From contig NZ_JACHDO010000001.1 in assembly GCF_014201115.1 (NCBI RefSeq), positions 6,510,001 to 6,574,000 of the forward strand: 64,000 nt of DNA, read 5' to 3'. Shown here piece after piece: positions 52,389 through 61,453 of this stretch (its first letter is position 1; every line of letters begins with the position of its first letter). Under the pieces are notes generated by a model. It was not told the origin of the DNA and did no database searches. It saw nothing but the letters and a program-made list of their open reading frames with translations. The DNA is from Nocardiopsis metallicus (GTDB lineage: Bacteria > Actinomycetota > Actinomycetes > Streptosporangiales > Streptosporangiaceae). A program made the position numbers and the translations under genes.

Positions 52389-54494
52389 ATGGGCAGTTCT
52401 GGAAAGACGACGCACGCCACGTACGCCACCGCCCCCACCATCAAGCTCGCCCCAGAAGAGATCGTGGTCGAGGAGGAGCAGGCCGCATGGGGTGAAGACA
52501 TCACCGAACTCATCGCTCCTGAACCCCACCTGCAACAGGAACAACCGCCAAGCGAAGAGAACCTTGCGCCTGCTCCTGGGGCCGCTGAGGGGGAAGAGGA
52601 GGAACCTGCGGGGGCCCACGAGTTGTCCCCAGACGTCCCCGAGACGTCCTTGGTTACTCCGGATGCCATGGCCTCAGAAGCAGCACTGCCGGTCCCTGAA
52701 ACTCCCCCTGAAGGAGTGGCGGCCGGCGTCCCGGTACTGGTGGGCGGGGCGGACCTGCAGGACTCTGCAGCCACCCTCATCTCGTACCACTCCACCGACG
52801 AGGCTGGGCCTCGCGAGGTGTTGCTGACCACGCTGAACGAAGACGCTGAAGCCAAACTGATGGACGCCCTAGCGCTGTCCGAAGAAAAGCTCGTCCCCGT
52901 CCAGGTCGAAGAGGAGATCCATGGGCGACTGCCCCTTGACCAGGACAAGCAGCTCTATGAGCTCTGTTCCAAGACGGCGGTGTCCATCAACCACAGGCTG
53001 AAGCACGACCAGCCGATCCCACAGAAGACGCTCGACTACCTGAACAACGCGACGACGGCGGTACAGGAGGTGTTGGACAACTCCGACTCCACCCAGGACG
53101 AACTTGTCATGGCTGGCGTGTACAAGAACTGGCTCAACACCATGCAGGACCGTATCGACAAGGCCGGGACCGTCCCCTACGCCCAAGGCGGGAAGGTTCC
53201 CAAGATCGGGCCGTATGAGCACAGCGGCATGGTCACCGTCACCAAGATGGTGCCCGCCCCCACGGAAGAATCGCCACATGGTCTGCTGACCGCGAAGCTC
53301 CGCGACGCCAGCCGCATCAAGGCCAACATCGACTTGTCCACCGGAACCACCAGCTGGGACGGCACCAGCCGGTCTCCCGCCAAGGGTAAGGAGTACGAGA
53401 TCGACTTGGGGGACGGGTATACAGCCGTCTACCGCCCCCACGCAGCCAACTCCGAGAACAAGAGCGAGTACAGCCTGCGCGGTCAGTTGGAGGTGCATGC
53501 GCCGCAGGGATCCGGACACGGCCAGGACCTCGTCAAACGCCTAGGGGCGTTGCACCTGGTCAACAGAGCCATGTCCCCCCGGGAAGCGGAGTGGACCTAC
53601 CTGACCAACAACATCCACGCCCAAGGGCTCGGGAACAAGCCTGCTGTCAAGGAGGCGTTGGCCAAGGCCGACCAGATGGAAGAGCTGCAGCTGCAGGAGC
53701 TCTTCCACCAGAACGCCCACCAGGCGGTCGGGCTGAACGCCGACGGCCTGTCCTCCCTCGCCAAGGGGTGGCAGATCGAAGCCGCCGCAGCGTGCCTTCC
53801 GAAGAAGGTTCGTCTCGTGCGTGAGGCCGTCGCAACCTCTGTTGGGTTCACCAACGGTGCGGAGCTGGCCGCCAGCACAGGCTACGACCCCAAGCCCAAG
53901 GCGGCTGGGGGGTGGCTGACCTGGGGACGCTTCGATCTGGGCAACGACAAGGAGGTCCTGAACAAGGCATGGGAAGGCAAGTCCCTCGCCCACAGTGTCA
54001 CCGGCGGGAACTTGGCCAACATCCTCGCTACAGGAGTGCTGGCCTCCACCGAACGCCGAGCCACCATGGGCATCTCCACCGGCCTGGGTATGAGCGAGCA
54101 ACAAGACAAGTTCACCGGCGGTGCGGGATCAGTCTTCATGCGCGTGCGCAAGAGCACGATCTCGCACGGGCCCAAACTCGTGTGGGACGACCCCTTGAAA
54201 GTCCTGGACAACACCAGTATCTACGGATACCCCTCAGACCATTTCGGCGCCATCAACCCTGATCACCACCTGCACTCCGGATCCTTGACCAAGGACCCGA
54301 AAAAGATCGCGGAGTTCTCCGGGGGGAGTAACGAAGTCATGGTGAAAAACGGGCTTGATTTGCTTGGAGTGCACGCACCCAGTCGAATCATATGCAAGGA
54401 CGGGGCGGAAAAGAAAAAGGTTCTTTCTGTGCTGAAGAAAAAGGGCGTCACCCAGCTTGGGGGTAAAGCAATCGACCAGGTAGTCACCGTCTAG
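52389..54494 (+). CDS. 701-residue protein with ADP-ribosyltransferase-like C-terminus and N-terminal tag
   Basis: A large soluble protein starting MGSSGKTTHATYATAPT, 11 of 17 residues identical to the previous gene's N-terminus. A disordered Glu/Pro segment (20-120), a helical middle and a beta-rich part (EYEIDLGDGYTAVYRPH) follow. The C-terminal 160 residues show a pattern seen in ADP-ribosyltransferase-like and phage-associated proteins: NLANILATGVLASTERRA (about 540), GGAGSVFMRV, then GGSNEVMVKNGLDLL (about 645). I infer an ART-like fold, with the Glu of NEVM as candidate catalytic residue. ATG is one base after the previous stop. Confidence 0.5.
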   Translation: MGSSGKTTHATYATAPTIKLAPEEIVVEEEQAAWGEDITELIAPEPHLQQEQPPSEENLAPAPGAAEGEEEEPAGAHELSPDVPETSLVTPDAMASEAALPVPETPPEGVAAGVPVLVGGADLQDSAATLISYHSTDEAGPREVLLTTLNEDAEAKLMDALALSEEKLVPVQVEEEIHGRLPLDQDKQLYELCSKTAVSINHRLKHDQPIPQKTLDYLNNATTAVQEVLDNSDSTQDELVMAGVYKNWLNTMQDRIDKAGTVPYAQGGKVPKIGPYEHSGMVTVTKMVPAPTEESPHGLLTAKLRDASRIKANIDLSTGTTSWDGTSRSPAKGKEYEIDLGDGYTAVYRPHAANSENKSEYSLRGQLEVHAPQGSGHGQDLVKRLGALHLVNRAMSPREAEWTYLTNNIHAQGLGNKPAVKEALAKADQMEELQLQELFHQNAHQAVGLNADGLSSLAKGWQIEAAAACLPKKVRLVREAVATSVGFTNGAELAASTGYDPKPKAAGGWLTWGRFDLGNDKEVLNKAWEGKSLAHSVTGGNLANILATGVLASTERRATMGISTGLGMSEQQDKFTGGAGSVFMRVRKSTISHGPKLVWDDPLKVLDNTSIYGYPSDHFGAINPDHHLHSGSLTKDPKKIAEFSGGSNEVMVKNGLDLLGVHAPSRIICKDGAEKKKVLSVLKKKGVTQLGGKAIDQVVTV

Positions 54495-54506
54495 AAAGGG
54501 TGTTAG

Positions 54507-54968
54507 ATGCCTGAATGGCAGCGGATCGTAGAAGGATTGCTCAGTGGATCTCATAGTCCTACCGGCGATGACGCCGATGCAGGCGCACAGCTCGTCGTTA
54601 CGGATCCAGGTGGGCAGGTGGTCTTCCGGGCGGCCCTCGCTCGACACTGCCGACTCGACCAAGATGAAGAGAACCTGTTGTGGATCCGACCGATCGCGCC
54701 TGGTTCCGATGACCCCAGCTCAGGTGTGCGAGTCTATAACCTCGAACTCTGTCGCCGCCGAGCACTGACCTGGGAAAAGGTTGAGTCGGCGGGTGAAGCA
54801 GTCATCTTCACGCTGCAGAATGGTCAGGTCGCCCGTGTCGAGCCAGCCCAGAATAAAGAGCTCGAAGAATTGCAGGCCTGGGATGCTTTCATTCTAGGTC
54901 TCTCAGCGGATGAGGAGCAGGAGCTGGATTCCCTGGACAGCGATTCGTGGTGCGGGCGCCACTCCTAG
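54507..54968 (+). CDS. Small acidic hypothetical protein ending the operon
   Basis: A 153-residue acidic protein (SADEEQELDSLDSDSW at the end), beta-rich centre (QLVVTDPGGQVVFRAAL, EAVIFTLQNGQVARVEP). It follows the ART-like gene by 12 bases with AAAGGG upstream. The small acidic partner position is typical of immunity proteins in toxin operons, but nothing else supports that. Confidence 0.55.
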   Translation: MPEWQRIVEGLLSGSHSPTGDDADAGAQLVVTDPGGQVVFRAALARHCRLDQDEENLLWIRPIAPGSDDPSSGVRVYNLELCRRRALTWEKVESAGEAVIFTLQNGQVARVEPAQNKELEELQAWDAFILGLSADEEQELDSLDSDSWCGRHS

Positions 54969-54997
54969 GGGAGATTATCGCTGATTGCTTTCCGAGG

Positions 54998-55495
54998 TCA
55001 TGGGGCACGGGCTGTCTTGGGTAGCCCGTGCTCCAAGAGGTCGCTCGGCGCGACCTGTACCAGGGTCGAGGTCTGCCCCAAGAGTGGATCGTGCTGCAGG
55101 CGGCGGAAAGCCTGGGTTAGCGCCACACCGTAGTACGCGGTTCCCGCGTCGCCCCAGGTAGGATCGACCACACGCCCATCACTTCGGGCACACCAGGCGT
55201 GGCCAATGGGGAAATCGAAGTCACCAGAGAACGCATATCCTTCCACATAGTGGAGTTCAGGGATATTGTCAGCCATTCTCCCGGAGGCCATGAAGCACCA
55301 CGTTTGCTCCCCTTGGAAGCCCTCCCATGCGTCTGGAAAAGGATTTGGGGTCCAGAAGCGGCCCTGATCTAGGACGAGCCCGTACATGCTCATGTAGCGG
55401 CGCTCCGGGGCAGGTGATCCACCAGGGTCCACGCCGAGAAGCATCCCCAGCAGCGTGCGCTCACGTTCGTTACCGGGTGCAACGGTGGGGTCCAA
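54998..55495 (-). CDS. Transglutaminase-like protein of unknown role
   Basis: A 165-residue protein. The order Cys (C67 in QTWCFM), His (H99 in GHAWCAR) and Asp (D111 in VVDPTW), with YVEGYAF between, matches the transglutaminase-like catalytic layout. It may be a cysteine protease or amidase. TTG start at 55495 lies 5 bases after the upstream gene's stop. It converges with the tag-protein operon. Confidence 0.5.
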   Translation of the reverse strand: MDPTVAPGNERERTLLGMLLGVDPGGSPAPERRYMSMYGLVLDQGRFWTPNPFPDAWEGFQGEQTWCFMASGRMADNIPELHYVEGYAFSGDFDFPIGHAWCARSDGRVVDPTWGDAGTAYYGVALTQAFRRLQHDPLLGQTSTLVQVAPSDLLEHGLPKTARAP

Positions 55496-55500
55496 CAGGG

Positions 55501-55857
55501 TCAGGGGATCTCCTCAGGGTTCACTAGCACGCGCAGGGTCGTGGGGCTTTGGCGCAGCACCCACCATGCCGTCGCCGAGTCCTCAAGAACATGACCCTTG
55601 TCTGCCAACACCTGTGCGGCTCGCTCAGCCTCAACCTGGCCCACATCCAGGGCCCACATGAGGTGGTTCACAACCCGCACAACTGGCTGGACGGCACCCT
55701 CCCTCAACCTATGCAGCAGGTTGATGTGGTCATCCAGTTCAGCCAGAGTGAGCCGATCGACTTCTTTCTCTACCCGTATCTCCAAACGCGGTTCATCGTC
55801 GAAGGGGATATCAGGGGCGATTAAACGAGCATCGATCCCGATCAGTGGATGATCCAT
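55501..55857 (-). CDS. Hypothetical protein paired with the transglutaminase-like gene
   Basis: A 118-residue soluble protein. MDHPLIGIDARLIAPDIP opens a beta-type segment, then a long amphipathic helix (EVDRLTLAELDDHINLLHRL) and a C-terminal alpha/beta part. ATG at 55857; an upstream in-frame start at 55926 is less likely. Not recognised. Confidence 0.5.
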   Translation of the reverse strand: MDHPLIGIDARLIAPDIPFDDEPRLEIRVEKEVDRLTLAELDDHINLLHRLREGAVQPVVRVVNHLMWALDVGQVEAERAAQVLADKGHVLEDSATAWWVLRQSPTTLRVLVNPEEIP

Positions 55858-55975
55858 GGTGCTCAGTGGTTCTCCTTTACACTGCCGATACTGAAAGAAA
55901 AGGCTGGAATCGGCTTCAACAGCCATAACCTATCGTGGCTTTCAGTGCCTACCGCAGGGCGGTTACGCTGGCCCC

Positions 55976-57103
55976 ATGAGAGCCCCCCAAGAGCCCCTCC
56001 GCCTAACTCTGGAACATCCACGCGAATGCCCAGGCGTTGACGAGGCCGTATGGGGCGAGGCGGCTCGCCACCGGCTCGCCGCCATGCTCCTGGTGGCTCA
56101 CCACGCGGGGGTGAGAGTGCGGTACGCCGCGCTGAGGGAAGTAGGTCAGAAACTACGCACCACCCTGAGCACCGACCCACCTTCCGCGCTGGTTCTGGCC
56201 CGCATGCTCGCAGTCGCCGCACACGCACAGCTCCAGTACCTGGTCGAACACGGCGTTGAGGAGAAGGTGCTCGGTGAGATCGCTGATGTGGCTCGGGACG
56301 AGCTCGCCTACATCTCGGTACGGCACCCGGTTTCTGAGGAGGTCGCACGCGAGGAAGCGGCGGCGGTGCTGGGGGAGAACACCGACCTGCTGGCACGCAT
56401 CGCCCACCACGTGAGAGTTGGGCCGATCATCACGGGGCTGCACCTGGACGCTCTGGCGGACCCGGCCCGACCCGACCCGTCCCCGGGTGCCCCGATCATG
56501 TCCCGGGTGAGTGATGAGTGGGTGCGTGCTGGTGATGAGATCACCGTGATCGCGGTCCTCCCACGGCAAGGGGGCGAGCTCACTGCTGTGGTGGAGCGGT
56601 TGCTGCCTACCTGGGCCGCTCACTCACATGTGGTGAGCGCGGTCTCGGCCGGTGAACTGGCGTGGCCCATCGTCTGGGGGAAGAACCTGTCCGCGGCGGA
56701 TGTGGGCGCGCTGGCTGCGGCCCTGGCACGCAAGGTTACGACTACGGGGCAGACCTTACCGGTGCAGGGTGATCTGCGACTGATCCCCACCGGAACTCCG
56801 CGAGAGGTGGGCATTTACCTGGACGAGTTCACCGAGGGGGTGGAGCCCCTGCAGCGCCTCGTGCGCGAGCTCGCTGAGGGGGTCCTGGGAACGATGGGCG
56901 CGCATGGTGGGTTCACCGCGACCGCGCATCTGCCCCTGGCCCGGTGCCACACCCCCGCGGTGGTCGAGGAGCTGGTGGAAGCGCTGGGCCGCCCGTCACC
57001 AATCACGGTTGAGTTTGAGTCCCTGGCTGTGGTCCGCCAGCGGTTCGATGAGTGGGCCAGCTGCACCACCCGGTGGGAGATTGTTACACAGGTGGCCCTG
57101 TAG
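55976..57103 (+). CDS. Hypothetical protein of 375 residues
   Basis: A soluble protein. The N-terminal 170 residues are helical (LAAMLLVAHHAGVRVRYAAL, LARMLAVAAHAQLQYLVEHG). The C-terminal half is alpha/beta with two repeats: VVERLLPTWAAHSHVVSAV and GGFTATAHLPLARCHTPAVV, ending in ITVEFESLAVVRQRF. That last stretch resembles the second half of 2H phosphoesterases, but the HxT motif is not intact. Divergent from the 55857 gene. Confidence 0.5.
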   Translation: MRAPQEPLRLTLEHPRECPGVDEAVWGEAARHRLAAMLLVAHHAGVRVRYAALREVGQKLRTTLSTDPPSALVLARMLAVAAHAQLQYLVEHGVEEKVLGEIADVARDELAYISVRHPVSEEVAREEAAAVLGENTDLLARIAHHVRVGPIITGLHLDALADPARPDPSPGAPIMSRVSDEWVRAGDEITVIAVLPRQGGELTAVVERLLPTWAAHSHVVSAVSAGELAWPIVWGKNLSAADVGALAAALARKVTTTGQTLPVQGDLRLIPTGTPREVGIYLDEFTEGVEPLQRLVRELAEGVLGTMGAHGGFTATAHLPLARCHTPAVVEELVEALGRPSPITVEFESLAVVRQRFDEWASCTTRWEIVTQVAL

Positions 57104-57127
57104 TAGCTGTCGCCTTCAGCTGCCTTG

Positions 57128-57150
57128 GCTCTCACCTCCTGGGTGAGAGC
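57128..57150. terminator. Bidirectional hairpin between convergent genes
   Basis: GCTCTCACC and complement, 9-bp stem with a 5-base loop. It lies 24 bases after the 55976-57103 stop and at the end of the small minus-strand ORF. Confidence 0.5.
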
Positions 57151-57332
57151 GTGGGGGTGGGGTGGGACATCAGGACTCCGCCGTAGGGGCCGTCCCGGTG
57201 CACGAGCAACACCCCAACCTCGATAGGGCTGGTCATGACCCGGGCCCCGGGTATTTCGCGAACATGGGCCCAGACCCGGGGCCTTCCACCAGACTCGGAC
57301 AGGGGAGGGCGCCCTTCCTTCGGGGTGGTCAT
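57132..57332 (-). CDS. Possible small protein of 66 residues
   Basis: Minus-strand frame starting MTTPKEGRPPLSESGG and containing VMTSPIEVGVLLVHRDGPYG, which reads like a folded domain edge. No clear ribosome site; the end overlaps the hairpin. Low confidence. Confidence 0.3.
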   Translation of the reverse strand: MTTPKEGRPPLSESGGRPRVWAHVREIPGARVMTSPIEVGVLLVHRDGPYGGVLMSHPTPTLSPRR

Positions 57333-57650
57333 CACGGTGCGCCAGGTGGGGGTGAGCTCATGGCGTTCATGATGCCCGACTCGGCCGGGCTGGCGCTGGC
57401 CTGGGCAGGAGTCTTCATGGCCGGATGTGGACGTAGCCCAACTACCTGAGCCCGCTTTCCAAGGGGCTGGAGGAGTGGGCATCCACCACACAGCACCCCC
57501 TGGCTCGCTGCGCAGGGCTCCCCGAGCCGCGGCCCCGCGCCGGTCTGCGGGTGAAGACGCCTGGTTCCCGACGAGGTATCCACTCGGCGGCCTCCTGCCC
57601 CGTTCTCGGTAGTGTGCGAACGTCAGGGCCCACCCCCCCTTGAGGAGATC
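57333..57650. other. 318-base stretch with no convincing gene
   Basis: A short plus-strand frame (57360-57449, MAFMMPDSAGLALAWAG...) could be a leader peptide. Otherwise I see only high-GC shadow frames and the ribosome site of the next gene. Confidence 0.3.
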
Positions 57651-58286
57651 GTGTTGGTAACCCATGTGGTGCTCGCCCTCGATACAGCGCCACTTCCCTG
57701 GGCGCCGGTCGGCCCCGAGGATGACCTCGTCGTGGTCGGTAACGCTCCTGGCCGTGTGAGCGAGACCGTCGTTGTGTTGACCGGGCAGGAACCCGCCCAG
57801 CTTCTGTCCGGGATCACTCCGCACAGCCATGTCCGGCCGCCTGTTGGTGTGGTGTTGGAGGGGGTGGCCTCACCGCATGCACACGCGGTCGTGTGGGAGC
57901 AGGTGGGCGTACTGCTGCGTCTGCTGGCTGACCGCTCCCCTGAGTGGATCCGTCTGGAGAGCGGCTATGACCCCGACGATTTCTTTCTGTCCATGCTGAT
58001 GCTCGCGACGGAGGCCCTGTACGAGCAGGGCACGACCGCACAGCTGTGGGGAGTCGTGCCGCACTCCGGGCCGAGACGAGTGGACATGACCGGCATCGCA
58101 CAGTCGATGTCCTATCTGCCGCACATGGAGGAGCTGCGCAGCTTCGACCCCCTTGGGTGGGCCGAGAGCGAGCCGCCGGCCACGATGCTGCGCACCTTGG
58201 CCTACCAGCCAGATCCGGATGGTGTCGGCTATCGACTCACGTCCAGGGGTGCGCTCCTGCGGGGTCTGCTCCTGCATGCGCACTAG
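57651..58286 (+). CDS. Hypothetical protein of 211 residues
   Basis: Soluble alpha/beta protein (VVLALDTAPLPWAPVGPEDD, VGVLLRLLADRSPEWIRL). GTG at 57651 follows GAGGAG; TTG at 57654 is equally placed. No family recognised. It precedes the palindrome at 58332 and the 589-residue gene. Confidence 0.5.
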   Translation: MLVTHVVLALDTAPLPWAPVGPEDDLVVVGNAPGRVSETVVVLTGQEPAQLLSGITPHSHVRPPVGVVLEGVASPHAHAVVWEQVGVLLRLLADRSPEWIRLESGYDPDDFFLSMLMLATEALYEQGTTAQLWGVVPHSGPRRVDMTGIAQSMSYLPHMEELRSFDPLGWAESEPPATMLRTLAYQPDPDGVGYRLTSRGALLRGLLLHAH

Positions 58287-58331
58287 CCCTACGCCCTCAC
58301 GCCTACCGGGGATCGTGAAGCGGGCAAGTAA

Positions 58332-58350
58332 GGTACGACGCGTTCGTACC
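58332..58350. promoter_or_regulatory. Palindromic operator candidate
   Basis: GGTACGA, CGCGT, TCGTACC: perfect 7-bp arms, 22 bases before the GTG of the 58372 gene. Suits a dimeric repressor of the TetR/GntR kind. Confidence 0.5.
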
Positions 58351-58371
58351 CCCCGATGAAGGGCCTCCTGA

Positions 58372-60141
58372 GTGGCCACCGCTGACGAGCTCCTCGCTCA
58401 CCTACCCACCGACAGCGCCGGGAACCCTACCTGCTCCCCGGCAGAAGCAGCACCGCTGCTGACCACGCTCGTGGGCAGCCATGCGCGCGCCGACGACGCG
58501 GTGGCACAGCTGCTGGGCCAAGGGCACAAAACGGGGCGAGCCGCCGCCTACGCGATCGCTCTGGCCTGGGTGCGCACCAAACCCACCCCGGAGAGGTACC
58601 GGGCCTGCCTGGCTCCCGTACCCGTCACCGAGTCCTTGCCTCCCTGCCCCCAGATCACCAATCTGCTGAGAGAACCTGACCCGTTCCCCGAGCGGGCAGG
58701 GGCCATCGCAGAGTCGGCCGGAGCCTACGCCCAGCTCCGCAGGTGGATCAGCGACCTCGACGTCCTCACCTCCCGTGTTGAGCAGGAACTGGCTGAGGAT
58801 GCCCTCACTACACGGGTGCGGATCCTGGCGAGCATGGCCGCGGCGCAAGCGTGCTTGCCCACCTGCGACATGATCCGCGCCCAGGCTGTGCAGGCGGTGT
58901 TGGAAGGCGACGCGGGGATGATCGAGCGCCATCTACACACCGCTCTGGCGTGTGTGGCTGGCCGCGCCCACCCCCCGGGACGTGGGCGGAGCGTGGAATC
59001 CCTCTACCCCGTCTGGGAACCCCTGCTTTTGGGGGAGCAGCGCCTGGTGGAGCCCTGGGACCACGACGTGCTCACGGTCGTGGAGATGCTGGCCCCTCAC
59101 CTGAGTGCGGGCGCTGATGGCCACCTGACCAACCAGCTAGGGGTCCTCGCTCTGCTGTGGTGGCATGCATGGGTGGGTAAACCGCGGGCGCAGGGCAAGG
59201 ACCGGCTCGCGGTGTTGGCGCAGATGGTGGCTCACCCCGACGCCCCGCAACGGGCCAGGGAAGCGGTCACGGCGATGGAGACCGCGTTCCCCGAGCCATG
59301 GCAACGGCAGCGAACCGTGGTGGTGCAAACCGCGGTTGACCAGCACCTGGACCACGGTGGCCTGGCCTGGGCCGCTCTGGCTCAATGGGTCGGCTCGGCC
59401 GCGCAAGTCCAGGTCCCCACCCACCCGGTGGAACCGATTCAGCGCCGTGGACCGTGGTGGCGGGCCTGGCAGGACGCGGGCCAGATGTGTGAGCAGGCCC
59501 AACCGCGGTGGGGGGCAGGCAGTTGGGACGGGGTAGGGGTGTGTGCCTTGCTGGCGCTGGCCCGCTACACGGTCGCCGCTCAACACCCCGACGCCCACAA
59601 CGACGAGCTGCTGGCACGGACGGTGTGGCTGCTGCGCAGCCACGAGCGCTTCTACGCTTTCGTTCCGGCCGCTCTGCGGGGTTTGGGGCACGACGTGGAC
59701 CAGTGCGACCTGGCTGATGAGGTCTCCTCGGCCTGGGCGTGGGTGCACCGGGAATGGCCACCGACTCTCCACGGCACCGACCGCCACCGGTACGGCGGGC
59801 GCGGCCGAAGCGTGGCCTGGGGAGGCTCCCAGTGCGCCGCGCATGTGCTCCTGACCCCCTGGGCGGAGAACATCGCCGCCCCGGTGCTGGCCCGCACCAT
59901 CGGCGCGATCCCCCTCGGCACCCGGGTGCAAGTCGTCTCAGGGGAACACGCTGAGCGTCCCGGGACCGTGGTGGCCGCACGGGTGGAGGACAGCTCTCAG
60001 AACATGGAGCCGTTGACGCCGCCGGCCCAGTACAAGGTGCACCTCGGCAAACAGCGTCCACTGCAGGGCGAGGGCGAAGTGTTCGACGCCGACCAGCTCG
60101 CGCCCACGTCACCGTTTCCCGCCAAGGAGACGAGCAACTGA
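58372..60141 (+). CDS. Large hypothetical helical protein
   Basis: A 589-residue soluble protein, mostly helical, rich in Trp and Ala (AWVHREWPPTL, WWRAWQDAGQM). The C-terminal 80 residues form a small beta-barrel-like domain (IPLGTRVQVVSGEHAERPGT, QYKVHLGKQRPLQGEGEVF) resembling KOW/SH3 folds. GTG start after GAGGGCCTCCTGA. Not recognised. Confidence 0.5.
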   Translation: MATADELLAHLPTDSAGNPTCSPAEAAPLLTTLVGSHARADDAVAQLLGQGHKTGRAAAYAIALAWVRTKPTPERYRACLAPVPVTESLPPCPQITNLLREPDPFPERAGAIAESAGAYAQLRRWISDLDVLTSRVEQELAEDALTTRVRILASMAAAQACLPTCDMIRAQAVQAVLEGDAGMIERHLHTALACVAGRAHPPGRGRSVESLYPVWEPLLLGEQRLVEPWDHDVLTVVEMLAPHLSAGADGHLTNQLGVLALLWWHAWVGKPRAQGKDRLAVLAQMVAHPDAPQRAREAVTAMETAFPEPWQRQRTVVVQTAVDQHLDHGGLAWAALAQWVGSAAQVQVPTHPVEPIQRRGPWWRAWQDAGQMCEQAQPRWGAGSWDGVGVCALLALARYTVAAQHPDAHNDELLARTVWLLRSHERFYAFVPAALRGLGHDVDQCDLADEVSSAWAWVHREWPPTLHGTDRHRYGGRGRSVAWGGSQCAAHVLLTPWAENIAAPVLARTIGAIPLGTRVQVVSGEHAERPGTVVAARVEDSSQNMEPLTPPAQYKVHLGKQRPLQGEGEVFDADQLAPTSPFPAKETSN

Positions 60142-60339
60142 ACGCGCACCCTGGTGCTGCAGGCGTCAGCCTTACCGCAGTGCCTGGCCCTGGCGGAGAG
60201 ACTCACTACCAAGACGGCATTGCTCCTTCCGCCCGCGTGGCCCTGGCCTGGACCTTCACCTCGGCTGTTCGGGTCCTGGAGGCGCTCGCGGTCTTGCGCG
60301 GTGACATATGGGCCCGGGGCCGGTTCTGGTCACGGGCGT

Positions 60340-60373
60340 GGGGTGGCAAACCCTCGGTGAGGGTCGCCACCCC
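60340..60373. terminator. Nested hairpin between convergent genes
   Basis: Outer stem GGGGTGGC/GCCACCCC and inner CCCTC/GAGGG. It serves the 58372-60141 gene and the minus operon ending at 60378. Confidence 0.65.
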
Positions 60374-60377
60374 GTTC

Positions 60378-60590
60378 TCAGCCGGCGTTGCGTGGCCGGG
60401 GGGTGAAGCATCCCAGCAGTTCAGTGATCCACAGGCCACCAGCGGCCCCGGTGATCAGCGCGGCCGTGATCAACAGCACGGGCGGAGCACCGGTGATCGC
60501 GATCAGCACGGCCGCGCCCATGAGGCACAGCCCGATGGCGATACATGAGTTGATGAAGGCCGCCAGGCTGGGGTGGGTGTGTGGCCTCAT
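60378..60590 (-). CDS. Small two-helix membrane protein
   Basis: A 70-residue protein with two membrane segments (INSCIAIGLCLMGAAVLIAI, VLLITAALITGAAGGLWI). ATG overlaps the stop of the upstream nuclease-fold gene (ATGA). Last gene of the minus operon; role unknown. Confidence 0.55.
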   Translation of the reverse strand: MRPHTHPSLAAFINSCIAIGLCLMGAAVLIAITGAPPVLLITAALITGAAGGLWITELLGCFTPRPRNAG

Positions 60591-61453
60591 ACGGTTGCTG
60601 TGAGGGTGAGCAGGACCGGTACATGGTCGCTGGCCTCGTGGCCTGGCACGGGGCGACAGTCCACCACGTGCTCCAGCAACGGTTGGGTGAGGTGGAACCG
60701 GTCCACCCGCAGGCCTCCCTTGCCGGTGGCAGCGATCAGCTCGGGGTCGCCGCTCTGGGCGTGCAAGCGCTCGGCCGGGTCGGCCAGGTCGGCCAGGGCC
60801 AGTACGTGGTCCAGTTCCAAGTTGGGGCGCGGCGGCCCGCCGTCGGCCACCAGACGGGCGGAGCGGTTGTGCGGGGGCAGGCTCGCCCAGTCCACACCCC
60901 GCTGAACATCGGTGCGGGTGGGAGTGTTGAAGTCCCCACCAGCCAAGGCGAGCGGGCTGTGTTTGAGCAGCGGCTCGATGAGGTGACGGCCCTCCTCTGC
61001 GGCGTGGCAGGTACTGAAGGGGTCGAAGTGGACGCTGGCGAAGGTGATGGGGTCAGCCCAGCCGGGGCCCTGAAGGAGGGCCAGTGACTGGCCGTGATGG
61101 AAAGGTCGATCCGACAGCTCCTCCCAGTGCAGCAGTTCCAGGTCGGGGCGCCAGGCGATGGCGGTGTGCACCGTGGACACGGGTGCGTCGGCGATGCGGA
61201 TGCGCATGCCCAGGGAGTGGGCGAGCCGTTCGGCCTGGCGGGTGTCCACCGCGGCCCCGGGCGCGGGGCGCCCGTTTGGTGCGAGCGGTTTGCCGGTGGT
61301 GCCGTCCAGCTCCTGCAGCAGGACCACATCGGGGTCGTGCGCGGCGATGGCACGTATGTGGTCGGTGAAATCGGGCAAGTTCTCCTGGAGTTCGTCGCGT
61401 TTGCGGACGTTGAAGATCAGAACTCGGATCGTGTCCGTGTGGGGGTGGCTCAT
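60587..61453 (-). CDS. Endonuclease/exonuclease/phosphatase-fold protein 1
   Basis: A 288-residue metal-dependent phosphodiesterase-type protein. Family motifs in order: IFNVRK, VVLLQELDG (metal Glu, about 48), ITFASVHFDP, LAGGDFNTPTRTD (Asp-x-Asn, about 176) and ASDHVPVLL (catalytic His, about 277). All active-site residues are present. Substrate could be nucleic acid, phosphoinositide or nucleotide. It overlaps the PP2C-like gene by 4 bases. Confidence 0.8.
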   Translation of the reverse strand: MSHPHTDTIRVLIFNVRKRDELQENLPDFTDHIRAIAAHDPDVVLLQELDGTTGKPLAPNGRPAPGAAVDTRQAERLAHSLGMRIRIADAPVSTVHTAIAWRPDLELLHWEELSDRPFHHGQSLALLQGPGWADPITFASVHFDPFSTCHAAEEGRHLIEPLLKHSPLALAGGDFNTPTRTDVQRGVDWASLPPHNRSARLVADGGPPRPNLELDHVLALADLADPAERLHAQSGDPELIAATGKGGLRVDRFHLTQPLLEHVVDCRPVPGHEASDHVPVLLTLTATV

